DNA of 64,000 nucleotides from Durusdinium trenchii (GCA_963970005.1 CAXAMN010021584.1:1496470-1560469), one strand, 5' to 3'. Positions 31,778-43,401 are shown, counted from the first letter of the stretch. Numbers and translations are program-made. The notes: generated by a model not told the origin, from the sequence alone.

Positions 31778-32258
31778 AAAAATATAGAATAACGTATATG
31801 CAACATGGGTTGAACAGTCATTTGCACTTGATGCTTCAATACGAGCCGGATCCAAAGCTATATACAGTTGCCACGCCGAGACGCGACAGTGCGCACCAGT
31901 GCACAGCCACCGCATGACCCACGGATGAACCTTTTGTGATTTTACGCTTCAAAGGTCGATCTAGCACCTTGGAAAACTCATCGGTATGACTGCAGCCTTG
32001 CAATATCATTCACAAATGCGGTCCAGGATGAAAGAATTGTTCCTTGCACTGTTGCATCGCGTATTCAGCCCCAAACCACCAGTGTTTACACAAACAATTT
32101 GTAGAAGTTATTGATCAACCCTTGGTGAACACATGGGCCAATAGACGATATGTAATAGTCGTAATAGTAAGAATATACACACGCCATCAACCCTTTTTCC
32201 AAAACCAAACACGCAGCAATGCATTACCAAAGCTTTCCCCAACCGATTCCTCAAAAGT

Positions 32259-32420
32259 TTACTTCTTGGGCTTGAAGACCAGCTGGTTCGGGTGATTCGG
32301 TGTCTCCTGGTGCACCTTCACCTCCGTCGACTTCGTGATCATACGCCATTTCTCCATGTGCTCTTTGACCATCGCCAACGCCATGCCGTGCGTGACCCTC
32401 TCCTGACAGAAGCTTCAATT
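32259..32420 (-). CDS. Short last exon of an unknown gene
   Basis: The minus strand reads HGMALAMVKEHMEKWRMITK then STEVKVHQETPNHPNQLVFK and a stop at 32,259. The ORF is short but has good coding character. The duplicated intron block (32,394-32,640) and the exon at 32,571-32,984 lie upstream on the same strand. Confidence 0.4.
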
Positions 32421-32570
32421 GAAGCACTGTATATACGTTGCGATGTCGAATTGAGGAACCACACAATTATAGAACACGTATCTCGCAAGGAGCTCAACGA
32501 CAAAACGAAAACAAACATAATACAAAGGACATTACAAGCACAAGCGAAAACAAACATAAACTAAATATGT

Positions 32571-32984
32571 CTAGGTCACACGCGCGTAGAAGAATCTGGC
32601 ATGGATGAAGTTTCCAGTCGCTGCAAAGGTCCAGACAATTGCATGGACCTCCCCGTCGTCTTTGGTCACGACTTCTTGGCGCACAGCTACTATTGGACGA
32701 CGCTCGTGAACCACAATTCCCATCTTCGGAAACAAGTCACGGCAATGCTTGTACACAAAGAAGGGCTTTCCATTCCAGCTTTCACGCCCTTCAAATATGT
32801 ATTTGACGGCGCCGCCGCCGCCACGGGCAAAACAGGAAATGTAAACGTTGTCTTCGGCCAAAACTGACTCACGATGCCCCTGCCACAGTTCTCGGAAATC
32901 ACTGAGCTTGAGGGCGTCTTTGCCACTCTCTGGGATGAAGGCGTATTCCATGACCACTGCGGGCGTCATGACTATTGGCTCCAT
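32571..32984 (-). CDS. Exon-like ORF, unknown
   Basis: 137 residues: VVMEYAFIPESGKDALKLSDFRELWQGHRE, AEDNVYISCFARGGGGAVKYIFEG, FPKMGIVVHERRPIVAVRQEVVTKDDGEVHAI, ending FIHARFFYARV. The 3' edge is the block duplicated at 9,700 and 10,120. On the minus strand, TTTGGCTCAA occurs about 290 bases upstream (33,271-33,280). Function unknown. Confidence 0.45.
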   Translation of the reverse strand: MEPIVMTPAVVMEYAFIPESGKDALKLSDFRELWQGHRESVLAEDNVYISCFARGGGGAVKYIFEGRESWNGKPFFVYKHCRDLFPKMGIVVHERRPIVAVRQEVVTKDDGEVHAIVWTFAATGNFIHARFFYARVT

Positions 32985-33040
32985 CCTCTGATGTTTAATC
33001 TTCTGATGATAGTTACATCAAGCTGCATCTCTTGCCAGAA

Positions 33041-33240
33041 GTTTCAATCCTCTGACGCTGCCAGGAGCAACTCCGTCGGGCAGATAGGTCGAGGTTTGAA
33101 GCAGAAAGAAGAAATACCATATGGCACATATATGGGTTGAACTGTCATTCCTCTGACCAAAAAGTTCCAATCCTCTGATGGTTCAATCCTCTGATGTTAC
33201 CAGGGGCAACTCCTTTCAGCAAACAGGTCGAGGATTGAAT
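33041..33240 (+). repeat. Two nested-palindrome elements in tandem
   Basis: 33,041-33,102 (GTTTCAATCCTC...GAGGTTTGAAGC) and 33,181-33,240 (GTTCAATCCTCTG...CGAGGATTGAAT). Both retain inner GGAGCAACTCC / GGGGCAACTCC and the linker AACAGGTC or ATAGGTC. Confidence 0.75.
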
Positions 33241-33469
33241 ATCGGAATATCGATTCGAAACCACTCGTTGTTGAGCCAAATAATTCACTTGCAACTGCGC
33301 ATTCATGATTGAACACCACTTCAAATTGTTAGACACTCAAATCGAATCAAACCTTATAAAAAAATTCGTATTGAGGTTCAATCACTGAAATGCCAACCTC
33401 TAGGTTAATATAACGAGACGATGCAACACACCGATCAATGTCAAATTGCTATGCGCAAAATCCACACGC

Positions 33470-33915
33470 TGCCCCGGATAGACCGAAACGAGCCTGCATG
33501 CCAAAGGCAGCTGCCGCTGCATTGGATCACATCCTTGGCCGGTGCAATGAGACCATATATAGACCAACAGATGGTCAATCTATAAGCAAAACCTGAAAAA
33601 ACAAGTCAACAACTTGTACACAATGCACCCCAAAAGCATTGAACAGTCGATACTGGTCTATCAAAAACCACAACACAGATTGAGTTCATGCGCTCACGTC
33701 AAACGGCCTGAAAAATAATACAAACAAAAACCAGGACTCCTAAAATTCAATTCAAAACAACTCTTTGAACCTGATGCCGAACCCACCCACTGTCTCGAAT
33801 GACCCGAAGCGAGCCTGCGTGCCAAATTCAGGCAGCTGCCGCGGCATTGGATCACATCTTTTGGCCGGTGCAATGGGACAATATAAAACAAATGATGGTC
33901 AATGTACTCAAGACC
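33470..33915. repeat. Direct repeat of about 120 bp, two copies about 300 bp apart
   Basis: Shared phrases CGAGCCTGC(A/G)TGCCAAA, GGCAGCTGCCGC, GCATTGGATCACATC and GGCCGGTGCAATG occur at about 33,485-33,600 and 33,785-33,920. Non-coding; nothing else found between 33,240 and 34,380. Confidence 0.6.
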
Positions 33916-34384
33916 TGATCAAACAAAGAAGTCAACCTTTGTGAAGACCAAAAACCCGATTCAATTAATCATTCTTTTGAAGGCTTCGAAACCACAAAAA
34001 CATGTGTTATTGTATATAGTTTGGTGACCTTTGGTGGTTCCCTGTTTACATGCCTGCGTGCTTGAGCGTCGTTCTGGCATCTACGGTGGTTCATTGTGAA
34101 TATCCCATGTGTTTAATGCGCTGAATACACGCCCACCAATCTGAATCCAATCAATATATGTATACGTGGAGCATCGAAACAAAATGTTTGGAACACATAT
34201 GTTCGGAACACCGAAACAAAACCAAAACAAATATAGTACGTGTTTGAAACGTATGTATAAAGTACTGTGCTTACACATGAGGATGCGAGCACGTGTGGCC
34301 CGACACCACCTTGATCATTGAATTTAACATCAAAAAAACAAATTTTGATAACGATATACAAAAATATATCTTGATATATCTTAT

Positions 34385-34732
34385 ATATTCCACTTACTAA
34401 GTTCGACATGTCGAACTTATAAACATAGATACTAAGTTGGATAACCTCAACTAAAACATATATCGAACTTACATATCTTAAGATAGTAAGTTCACATTAA
34501 GTAGATCATATGTTCGCTATCTTCGCGTTGGACTTACTAAGTGGTTATATCATCTTAGTAAGTACAGACAGGAACACAAGTGCACATAGGCAGCATAGAG
34601 GCGAACTTAACACGGTTGCAAGTTAGTTACCACATTTGCAACCAGCTTATACCTAAGTTATAGTCTACTTATATTCGGTTAGTAAGCTGGACAACGAGGC
34701 TAACTACTTACAACCCCAACCGCACATCCAAG
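34385..34732 (-). repeat. 3' tail of copy B: ACTTAGT-type short repeats
   Basis: On the minus strand this follows the copy B ORF and contains CTTACTAAGT, AAGTTCGACATGTCGAACTT and related units, matching in kind the copy A tail. The uninterrupted insertion target of the LRR element (TA at 34,733-34,734) adjoins it. Confidence 0.55.
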
Positions 34733-34926
34733 TAGGCGGTAGTCCGAGCGTGTTTGCTCGATTTGCTTGAGCCAAACAACTGAGATAACGGATATGTAGC
34801 CATTGCGAAAACCATGATGGCAGTTAGGCCACAAGAAAGAGGGTGGCTAAGGCTACCCATCTCATGGAGAAGGTCGAGCGACTAGGAGACGGTCGCTGTG
34901 TGGGAGGACTCCTACTGGCGACTACC

Positions 34927-36237
34927 CTACTGCCACCACCCATAGGGCGAAGGCGATGGGGGAGGCCTACTGTGCCAGGAAGACCCTGCTGCAGACGAGG
35001 AGCTTCCCGCTCCTGGAGGGGGGACAGTACGGCGAGCTTTATTACTTGGGTCGGAGGCTTCCTGACTGTAGCCCATGTGGTCCCTAAGCGCCTGCTTGTG
35101 GCCCGCGAGTTGAATTCTAAGCTTGGAATTCCCAGTGAGCCACGTACAGAGCTGATCCCATCGATCTTCGGAGTAGAGATGTGGGCCATATTGGTTGTAT
35201 GGGCGATCTGCCATCTTAGGAGTGAAAGGATATCCATGGCAGTAGTAGTCACTGAGGACAACACCGCAAACTTTGGTCAGCATATAGCGGGGAGACAGCA
35301 GATTCCACCCTGTGCGGGACATGGCAACCCGTAGCCCGGAGGTCAGCCACTGAGCTACTACTGCACTTTCTGCTTGGATGTTCCCTTGCTCGAAATTGCC
35401 AAGCGCCGTTGCTAGTCTAGTATAACCTATGCCAAACCGTCCATATCCCTTGGCAAAGGCATAGTTGGGTTCAGCTGCCATGTCCTCATCCTCTGTGGCT
35501 TCCTCACTCCCATCTTCTGATGGTTCAGCAAGCCCCACTGGCACCGGGAGAGCAAGTCTAGGCGACCGTTCAGCTGACCCGGTAGCGTCTGAGGCAGAGT
35601 CTTCTTCTGCAGGCAGGTCGGCAGTGGGGTGTCTGGCAGTTGTCAGGTCTCTCCACAAGGGGACTTCGATGCGCAGCCTCAGCTGCAGAAGGGAAGGGAA
35701 CGAGAAAGCTTGTCCCAAAGACGGGTCAAGGGCACCACTAGAGTAAGCTCTTTCAGCCCAGGAGGTATCCGGCATTCGGATGTATCGGTCGTAAGCAATG
35801 TCTTTAGTGTGCACTCCCACCACGAGCAGGGGGTTATCTTCAGCACCCTCTTCTTTGGGTCGGTATCCGTAGCCCCCCTTCACTTCCGCGGGCGTGAAGC
35901 CCTGCCGCTCCATGGCTACAACCAGGTCAGGCAGGATCTGTACTGGTAGATAGACAAAGAGGTCATTGGTGGGTAGCGTCTGCTCACCATGCTCCATTCC
36001 CCTAACAAAGGACATGATGACAGTGCGCATAAAGGTGAGGGCATCGACATCTTTTTCCTTTGTTGTCTGTGGTTTCCCTTCCACAGCTTGGGCTGTTCCT
36101 GTGCCCTGGTGTCTGTGTTGATTATCAAAGGAACAGCACCTTGCGATGAAGGCAAGGAGCCCATACTGCCAGAAGCGGGGGCTTGCATAAAGGGCGAGTT
36201 GTTTGTGAGTGATGAAGGGGCATGCTGGATGCCTCAC
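34927..36237 (-). pseudogene. Copy B C-terminal domain of the helicase-element ORF
   Basis: Same protein as 2-1,870 on the opposite strand: HPACPFITHKQLALYASPRFWQYG, LPTNDLFVYLPVQILPDLVVAM and YAFAKGYGRFGIGYTRLATAL are shared. A small indel near 36,230 puts it out of frame with the preceding helicase part. The C-terminal 20 residues differ from copy A. After its stop the minus strand carries the 3' end shared with copy A, including TTTGGCTCAAG at 34,766-34,776. Confidence 0.8.
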
Positions 36238-38479
36238 TCTTCACAAAGGCGAAGAGGTTGGACAGGGGAGCAGCAAAGGCTTCACTTATACGGAGGAGAT
36301 CTCCTATATAGGCTTGGTTGATTTCATCTGGAATGTCTACAAAGGAGGAGCCATGGAGTGCTTGTTCTGTCACCCTCCTCCAGAGGAATGTACGGACGAG
36401 GCGATTAATTTGCTTGTTGGAAATAGCAAGCCTCGCCATCGGCCATTCTCTAGGCAGGTCACTATAGATCTGTAATGAGGGGAGCGGCACACTTTGCCCG
36501 TCAGCTTCTCTGGCCGTTCGAGCCGCATTTTGATAGTCGTATAGGGCCTGCATGGCTCTCTGCTCGGATTCCAGTTGGAGATCAGTGGCGGCCGTGCCTC
36601 CACGCTCTGCATGCTCTTGATCACTGGCAATGTCAATTTCCGTCATGGCGTGTGGGCGCTCTTGCGTCGATCCAGGGTGGTCAGGTGGTGTCTCAGGGTT
36701 CCTGCAAACGGGAGCCTCCTGCCTTTGAGCATTCCGACTGGCTAGGTCTGCCAGTGTGGCCGGCGGTTGCTCATGTTCAGGAATGCTGCCGAGTGGTTGC
36801 CTGGATGTTGGAGCAAGTGATTTCCGTAACTTCTTGGACTGAGCTCGCCCGGCACTAGCCTTAGACCCCGGTCTTCGTTTGATTGGGGACTCAGAGAAGT
36901 GCGATGTGGGGCTGATACTTGGGGGGTCCACGTCCTGTGGGGGTAGCTCGCTCCTAGCGTTATCTTCTGCCTCCAGCATTTCATCTTGTGCGGGGCATGC
37001 GTCAGGAAGGGCCGGACGATTGCTAAGGCAATCATCCTCTTCTGCAGAGGAGGTGTTAGCACTATCATCATCTTCCATGCGTGCGTCATCTTCCTCCGGT
37101 TGCTCTGTACTCGGGATAGTGGGCGACTCGGAGGAGGAGCTGTGGACTGAGACTGCTTCATTTGCGTCTTCATCAGCCATCGCAGCATCTGTCACCGCAA
37201 GAGAGGACAGCGATTGTCCCTCTTGCAATTCATGTTCCTCTTTTTCTGAGTCACGATCAGAGACAGAGAGGACATCAGGTGTCAAACTTGGCCGAGGCCA
37301 GTAACAGCCATGCGCTAAAAGGCCTGGTTGCGGTGGCAGGACAAGTTCGGATCCTGGGGCATCCAGGACTGGCTGCACTCTCCATGCGTCGTAGAAGTAC
37401 ACCCGGTGCAGTGCTTCGAAAGTATAATCCTGTGCACTGCGTTGTTCACGTGTGCTCGGCGTTGGCTGATAGCGCAGGGAGCTTCCTACGCTGCATCGGT
37501 GCCCTGGGCCAGAGCTATTGTGGAGAAGTCGCCAACGTCCTGGCTGCTGCCCATCTGTTATGACCAGCCACTCTGGCTCAAGCGAATCATCAACTGCATA
37601 ACCATAGACGAGGTCATGCAAGACCGTACCACCAGGCAGGTGGGGCCCTTCTCTTAGGCTAGCAATTTCCGCCTTGGTCAAGTGCGTGAGTGCAGCTAAA
37701 ACGAGACGTAAGCGCCTCACCTTGCCGTGATGGTGTTCTGCGAGACAGACCGGTAGAGGGCCGAGCCACATTGGGTGGGGCAGGAGCGCCTGCTGGAAGA
37801 ATATCGTGGCTTGCGCAACCTGCGTGGCTGTAAGGTCCAGTGAGCCTAAAATATCGGGCTCTTTGTTGCTGTCATAGGTATATATCGTTTGGACACCATG
37901 CAGGAGGGCTGCCAGGACTTGTAGGGCCCCAGGCATCCCTTGCATGTTCAACGGACATGCTAGGATGGTGAGGTCAGTGGCTCGGCTGTATGCCACATTT
38001 GCTCGTGTGAAGCACTCCTGGTCATAATCTAGGTTGTGCCCTTCGCCACTGAGAAAGGTTGACACCCCGTGAATAACGATGCAATGTTTGGCCGTGGCGC
38101 CTGCAACTTTGACTGCAGTTTCTGCATTAGCCTTTTTGCCGGCAATGGAGAAATAGTTGCGTAGATTCGTAGCCCCTTCCCGGGTGGTTGTAAGGGCCAA
38201 GATGTCATCGGTGTCAGCTCCTGCTTTGGTAAGTTGGTCTTCGAGATGTTGATACACTCGTACTGTAGGGTCATTCTTTGGGTTTTGCCTTGCACGCACA
38301 TTGGGCGAAGCATGGCACCAGTGGACAAATCGTAGGCCTAGACAATCCGGTGATCCTCTCGAATGGAGGTGGTACCTATTTGCCAAGTGTCTCCCATTCG
38401 GCTGCACAACATGGGATACTGAATTCCTATTAGCGGCTCGCACACTTCTTGGGCAACCCTTGCGCCTCGTTGGCAACAT
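36230..38479 (-). pseudogene. Copy B helicase C-terminal half (motifs V-VI) and acidic linker
   Basis: The segment contains DDILALTTTREGATNLRNYFS, then FTRANVAYSRATDLTILACPL at about 37,950-38,010. The latter fits motif VI of UPF1-like SF1 helicases (R-A...V-A-x-S-R-A). About 150 residues later comes a long acidic, Ser-rich linker (SSSESPTIPSTEQPEEDDA), a basic patch (IKRRPGSKASAGRAQSKKLRK), and then the domain seen in copy A. The first 60 residues are out of frame with the upstream part. Confidence 0.65.
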
Positions 38480-39463
38480 TAAGCTCCAGCAGTGCGGGCT
38501 TGCGACTTCCGATCTCTCGGCCGCATTTTGCGCCTGTCGGAAGTCGAGCGGGCTGTCCGGCTGGTAGCTGCATATCCTAGACCCACCAGCAGTCCTTCCG
38601 GGAGATCCAGATCCACTCTGGAGAGGTCTTTATAGGTGGACTGTAACTGACAGGCGAACGAAGACGTCGCTTTGACCTTCTCCGGGCGAAACCAGCTACT
38701 CCCGAATGGCCTGTGGCCCACTACGTCAGCCGTTTCTTCTAGATCACTAAGGCCAAAGCCTCGACCGTGCCGGAGGAGCATGTGAAAGATCCCTGGTATT
38801 TCATGTGGCATGTACCAGGTAGTGGGGGCTCGCAGCCCAATGGGAGCTTTGAGTAGGAGCGTGCGATGGTCTCTGTCCATCGGCTACTCCAGGGCTCTGT
38901 TTGGGATCACCAAGCAGCAGTCGAAAGAAGGGTTGTCGGGGGACTGTCGGCGCAAAGGCAGATTTGAGGTCCACATCCTGCTGTGCCTCTTCGCTAATGA
39001 GCAGGTCCACATTTTCCATATGGGTGTTGAGTGTGGAGTGAGTCTGTCCTTTTTGGTCCCAGACAAGCCCAGTAGTGACAATAACTACGTGGCAGCCAGG
39101 GATGTATGATGCCGCATCGCTTGCACGCAAGTCACAGTCAGTGCACGCTGTGTTAGTTTCTGCCTCTTTTCTGCTAACTGGCCGAATGAAATATCTCTGG
39201 TGGTCTGGCTATAGGTCAAAAGCTGTGAGCAACTTGGTGATTGTCCGACCCGCTGGATTCTCTTTATGCACGACTGCAATCTTAAGGTGAGTGGTAAGAG
39301 CCAGCCAGGCGAGGAGAAAGGTCAGAGATCGAGTCTTGCCCGCACCAAAGACACCTGCTGCTGCCAAGGTAGATCTGCCAGATCGGAGAGCCAGCGCGAG
39401 GCTGGAGGCCATCGAAACGATGTGCTCATTATCTTGCCGGGCGGCTGTGCCTAGGGCAAGCAA
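38479..39463 (-). pseudogene. Copy B helicase N-terminal motifs (I, II, III), broken frames
   Basis: Walker A AAGVFGAGKTRSLTFLLAW lies at about 39,320-39,360, LLISEEAQQD (motif II, normally DEAQ or DEAS) at about 38,965-39,010, and LLLGDPKQSPG (motif III) at about 38,895-38,930. The three motifs occur in the correct order and spacing for a UPF1-like SF1 helicase but in different frames, so at least two frameshifts separate them. The first acidic residue of motif II is Ser here (SEEAQ), which could be a loss of function or true variation. Confidence 0.65.
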
Positions 39464-42140
39464 AACTGGCCGCTTGGGGACAGTGCTGCATTGTATTGCC
39501 GGAGGTCAGCAGCTGGAAGAGGGCATCCAAGCTCTGCAATAGGACTACTGTGCATTCTAGTTGATACGGAATGGGCACTTGGTCGGGGATACCCAGCACA
39601 GTGGGTTTGTGTTCTGCCGCCAAGCTGGCCATTTGCAAAAGGTGATCAGCAGTGACAGTGTCACCTGCTTCCGCGATGGCCAACACTCGGAACTTAGTTG
39701 CTCTAGATTCTAGCACACATAGGCTAGGTGGGAAGGCCCATGGCGCTGGGCACGCTAGTCCGGTTTCGGTTGGCGTGGGCAGCGGCACAAAATCTTCCCG
39801 GAACGGTACTAAGGCAACGTCCCAGTGCCGAGGGCTGCTCAGTCGACGGAGCTTCTCTGGCGATTCATCCCCTTTTCGTTTCCGAGAGGGAGTCACAAAG
39901 GCAAGCAGGAGCGCCAAGACTGAGTAGCACGTGCCGTGCTCCTCCAGAACAATTCGAGACGCCTTCCCAGCCTGCGAGCCCATATGAACCGTACTGGAGG
40001 GGCTGCTAGCTAGTTGTTCAAAATCACAGCTCTGGAAGTGCGCTGGGCAAAAGACAGCCGATTGTGACCACGAAGGAAAGGCTGTGCGATATTCATGCAT
40101 GCCCTGCAATCCGGTAGCTGTTGGTGTGACATCGACAACGAGGTCAAACTTTCGAACAGTGGGACTACTCCACAGTTCTTGTCTTGTGGTGGCTTCGTCG
40201 ACAAAGGTGAGCTGCGGGAGAAATAGGGCTAAAATGACAAACACTTCTCGAATGGGATCGGTGCCAAGAGGTCTCGAGCCATCTCCGTCAGCCATTGAGC
40301 ACACGCACTTGGATTACCTTTGCCAACCCGAAAGTTTTTGAGCAGCAGTGCCTGTGCTTCTTCCATGGAGGCAATTTGCTGTCCTGCCACGCAGCTTTGT
40401 AGCAGCACGAGCAATTCTTGGTCGGGTCGGTGGAGGTTGGACACCAACAAGCTGATAGCTCCTTCCCAATCATCGCTTGTCATTGCCGTTTCAAAGCGAA
40501 TCCAGGAGGCCAAACGCATTGGGGCAGCGATTCGATCACGGCGAGGAACAACATCAGGGTGTGTGAGCTTCAGCGTAGTGAGACTGACTTTGCCTGTGGG
40601 GAGCTGGCACTGGAGCCAGTGCCAGTAACAGTGTTTGTGCTTGCCCATCCACCTTGCAGAGTCTGTTACATACGTGATGTGCAGGGATCGTTGCAACATG
40701 TCAAGCTCGTTCTCTGTCGGCTTCCAGTCACACAAGCAATCTTCAGCAGCATGGACAAGATAGTAGTTGTGCCTGTCAGGCTCTGCAGTGGCAACGAGTG
40801 CCACTAAGACACTCTTCTGCATTGCAATGGCGCCTAGGCGCGCTGTGATCTGACTGGCTGGCCAGAGGCAACGAATTGCTAAGGCAATCACTGCTCCGGT
40901 GTAGCTGCCTGCACTAAAACCATTTCCGTAAAGTGGGTGGGATCTTCTTGTTCAGCCGGCCAAAGACACCCAAGCACTGGCAAGCAGGCAAGAAGTCGTA
41001 GCGGCTGTAACGAAAGTAGCTTCCACCAAAGACCACTGAGAAAGGCCTGGTGCGGCAGCCGTCGGTGAGCAGGGAGTAGCCTCGCTGCTTTCAGCACATG
41101 CTGTGTACGTTGGTACAGGAGGGCTGCCTTGCCATACCCAAGGTCTTCCCATTTCTGGCACGGGTTCTGTGTGAGCGCAAAGAGGGTGGCGACTTCATGC
41201 ACTCCGGTCGACCAGCCATAGGCAACACCCCATTCCTGTTCGTTGAGGACATCTGCGGCGGAGAGTGACGGCCCGTAGACTTGACTTTCTCCCACAGGCG
41301 GACACATGCAATGGAAGTGCGGGGGGACCTCCCCTTCAAGGGCCCCTCCCCCAAGACCACCACAGTTGATTTGAAATACTGACGGTAATGGTGGGAAGTT
41401 ATGGCCAATCCAGTACTCATTGAGTTGGGCAATCATCCATAGGACAGTGACCCATAGTATTTCACCCTGCTGATGTTGGTAGATGGCTTCGAACACTTGT
41501 GGTGCGATGCCTTCCAGGGGCATAAACAAGCCTTGGAGTTGACAGAGCAAGTCGCTGTTGACTTGAAGAAATTGTTCTTTTTGTCCGGGGACAAGACACT
41601 TGGGGTGAGCCAATGCAACTTGCAGTTGCTCATACGGACATGCTTCAATGTCCTTGTGGACTGCAACTGTCCCTCGCAGCTTGGCGACTTGACTCCAGGG
41701 CACAAAAAGGGGAGGAGACAGCCGTTGCGGACAGGGAGTGCATGGACGAGGGTCAGGTGCCTGACTGCCCTGCGTTGAGTCGCTTTCGATTGCTTTAGCG
41801 AGTCGGTCTGCTCTTTTGGCAGAAGTGTCAGACAAGGGCGTGGAGACTGACTCCACGTCTGCATCACTGTCCTCTGCCCGAAGACAGCTAAGGCTGTGCA
41901 GTTGTGCTGGAAAGAGTGCTCCAATTCTCGTGAAGCAGCCTGTGCTCCAACTTTGACCTTGCTCAAGGCATGATATATGGCAGGTCGCATTCGGTTGCGC
42001 GGCAGCGCACTGGCTTGGAAGAGGTGTTCACCTGGCAACGACGCGACTGTGCATGGCCCTTAAGCATTGAGAGCACAGAAATTCCCTGTTCAAAGGTAGC
42101 ACGAGCCCAGCTGGTGGCCCAGGGAGTTCGCTCTCTCCTA
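39429..42140 (-). pseudogene. Copy B N-terminal region of the giant ORF, frameshifted
   Basis: Pieces at 40,304-39,429, 40,891-40,229, 41,856-40,888 and 42,038-41,860 together align with the uninterrupted copy C protein from about its residue 390 to 1,269. Shared phrases include HFHCMCPPVGESQVYGPSLS, LPAHRRLPHQAFLSGLWWKLL and LLAPIPF. The serine-elbow motif FSAGSYTGAVIALAIRCLWP spans the frame change near 40,890-40,920. Several single-base shifts mark this as dead. Confidence 0.8.
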
Positions 42141-42500
42141 GGCGCGTGGGTTTTTGGTCTACTGATGACAGACAGCAGGTCCTTCGAGCAGACACGCAGC
42201 CCACGGAACAAGCGCCTCCTCAGCCCTAGCTGAGCTTGCCATCCCGCCCTCACTGAGATACATAGCGTCATTGCAGAACGCGCGCACCACCAGATCGAAT
42301 CAGCCCTTCATGCAAGAGTGCAAGGTCTGCATGCTTTGGCGCAGGAAATCGAACAAACAGTGGACGATATGCCTCAAGATGTGCAGGGTGCTCTCCTCAC
42401 TCCCCTCGCTGACCTCCACTCCCAACTGTGTGGCCTGGTGTGCGTTGCCTGGTTACTCTCCCTTTTGCACCCGCATGCTGATAATCACGACCAGTACACA
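42141..42500 (+). pseudogene. Inverted ORF3 fragment inside copy B
   Basis: This plus-strand piece matches copy C at about 59,590-59,905: GRVGF/RVGFWST-like start, then HHQIESAL, ARVQGLHALAQEIEQTVDDM and LHSQLCGLVCVAWLLSLLHPHAD. The sequences on both sides are minus-strand copy B. It replaces about 110 bases that copy C has at 61,218-61,328. Confidence 0.75.
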
Positions 42501-43345
42501 TGTAGAGTCCGTATGAGGACCATACCATACAGAGGTCAAGGGCGGTTTGCATTGCTATTCCAACAAAGGGGGCAAACAAAGTGCCACCTGTGGCTGTGTC
42601 GCTCGGATTGACAGGTGGTCTGGCTAGAAACTAGGGCAAGGCAACCTGCCTGGAGGTTCTTCGCCAGCGTCGAGGCAGTCGTGTCATACTCCAGTGGACT
42701 GTGCTTGCTGCGATTGCGGATCGAAATGACCAGACCTGCATTATATTCCAAGTGAGCCTCTGTGAAGAGTAGCATGCCAATACCTGCACAGGAGCTGACT
42801 CTGAACGCGCACACCCCATGAGGTCAACCCACTGGTGCTGCTGATGTGCCAGCTGCAGTGGGTCTTGCGCTTCGAAGAGCGTGACTGGTACACAGTCATT
42901 GTCAATGAGCGCAAAATGCTGTGCAGGACACAGGAAACGCGCTGCCTCCAGGACAAAGACTCCTGCCCAGCAGTATGGAACCTTGTGAAGGCCAGTAGTA
43001 GCATCTGCACAGACCCAAAGTATGTCAGTTGCCTCTTCTTGGGGACCCACTAGGCACCTGCGTGAGGCCCACCATGCTGCAAAAGCGGGCCAATGCGGGA
43101 CATCTGCCGGCGTTCGATTGTCCACTGTCAGGTAGATCATGGAGGCGATTGGCTGTCCTGCCACACAGCTTTGCAGTAGCACCAGCAGTTCCTGGTCAGG
43201 ACAATGGAGATTGGACACCAACAAGCTGATGGCTCCTTCCCAATCCTCGCTCGTCATGGCCGTTTCGAAACGAATCCAGGAGGCAAGTCGCATCGAGCGG
43301 CAATCCGATCGCGGCGAGGATAACATCCGGGTGCGTGAGCTTCAA
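42501..43345 (-). pseudogene. Rearranged 5' block of copy B
   Basis: The minus strand from 43,140 to 42,501 matches copy C at about 60,590-61,218 (VDNRTPA.VP.WPAFAAWWASRRCLVGPQ). The part from 43,345 to 43,140 matches copy C at about 63,120-63,305 (LASWIRFETAMTS.DWEGAISLLVSNLH), which belongs much further along the protein. The junction is at the ATG at 43,138-43,140. A second, correctly placed copy of the latter segment exists near 40,380-40,540. The block ends at the methyltransferase element. Confidence 0.75.
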
Positions 43346-43365
43346 TGACAGGTCTCGGTGTAACA

Positions 43366-43401
43366 TCCGTAGCCATTTGGCTCAAGCCATTTTGGCTCAA
43401 G
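43366..43401 (+). other. Dinoflagellate spliced-leader relic, full plus partial copy in tandem
   Basis: TCCGTAGCCATTTGGCTCAAG at 43,366-43,386 equals the 22-nt dinoflagellate spliced leader with one T missing; CCATTTTGGCTCAAG at 43,387-43,401 is its last 15 bases. It is not a leader RNA gene because no GT donor follows. Tandem relics are known to arise when a trans-spliced mRNA is copied back into DNA and spliced again. Confidence 0.9.

Noticed and set aside
36475..37304. Plus-strand Ser/Arg-rich ORFs over copy B
   Set aside because: They are reverse-strand shadows of the acidic linker of the helicase ORF.
43366..43401. Spliced-leader RNA gene
   Set aside because: The leader is not followed by a GT donor and the remaining SL RNA; instead a second truncated leader follows, which fits an mRNA retrocopy.
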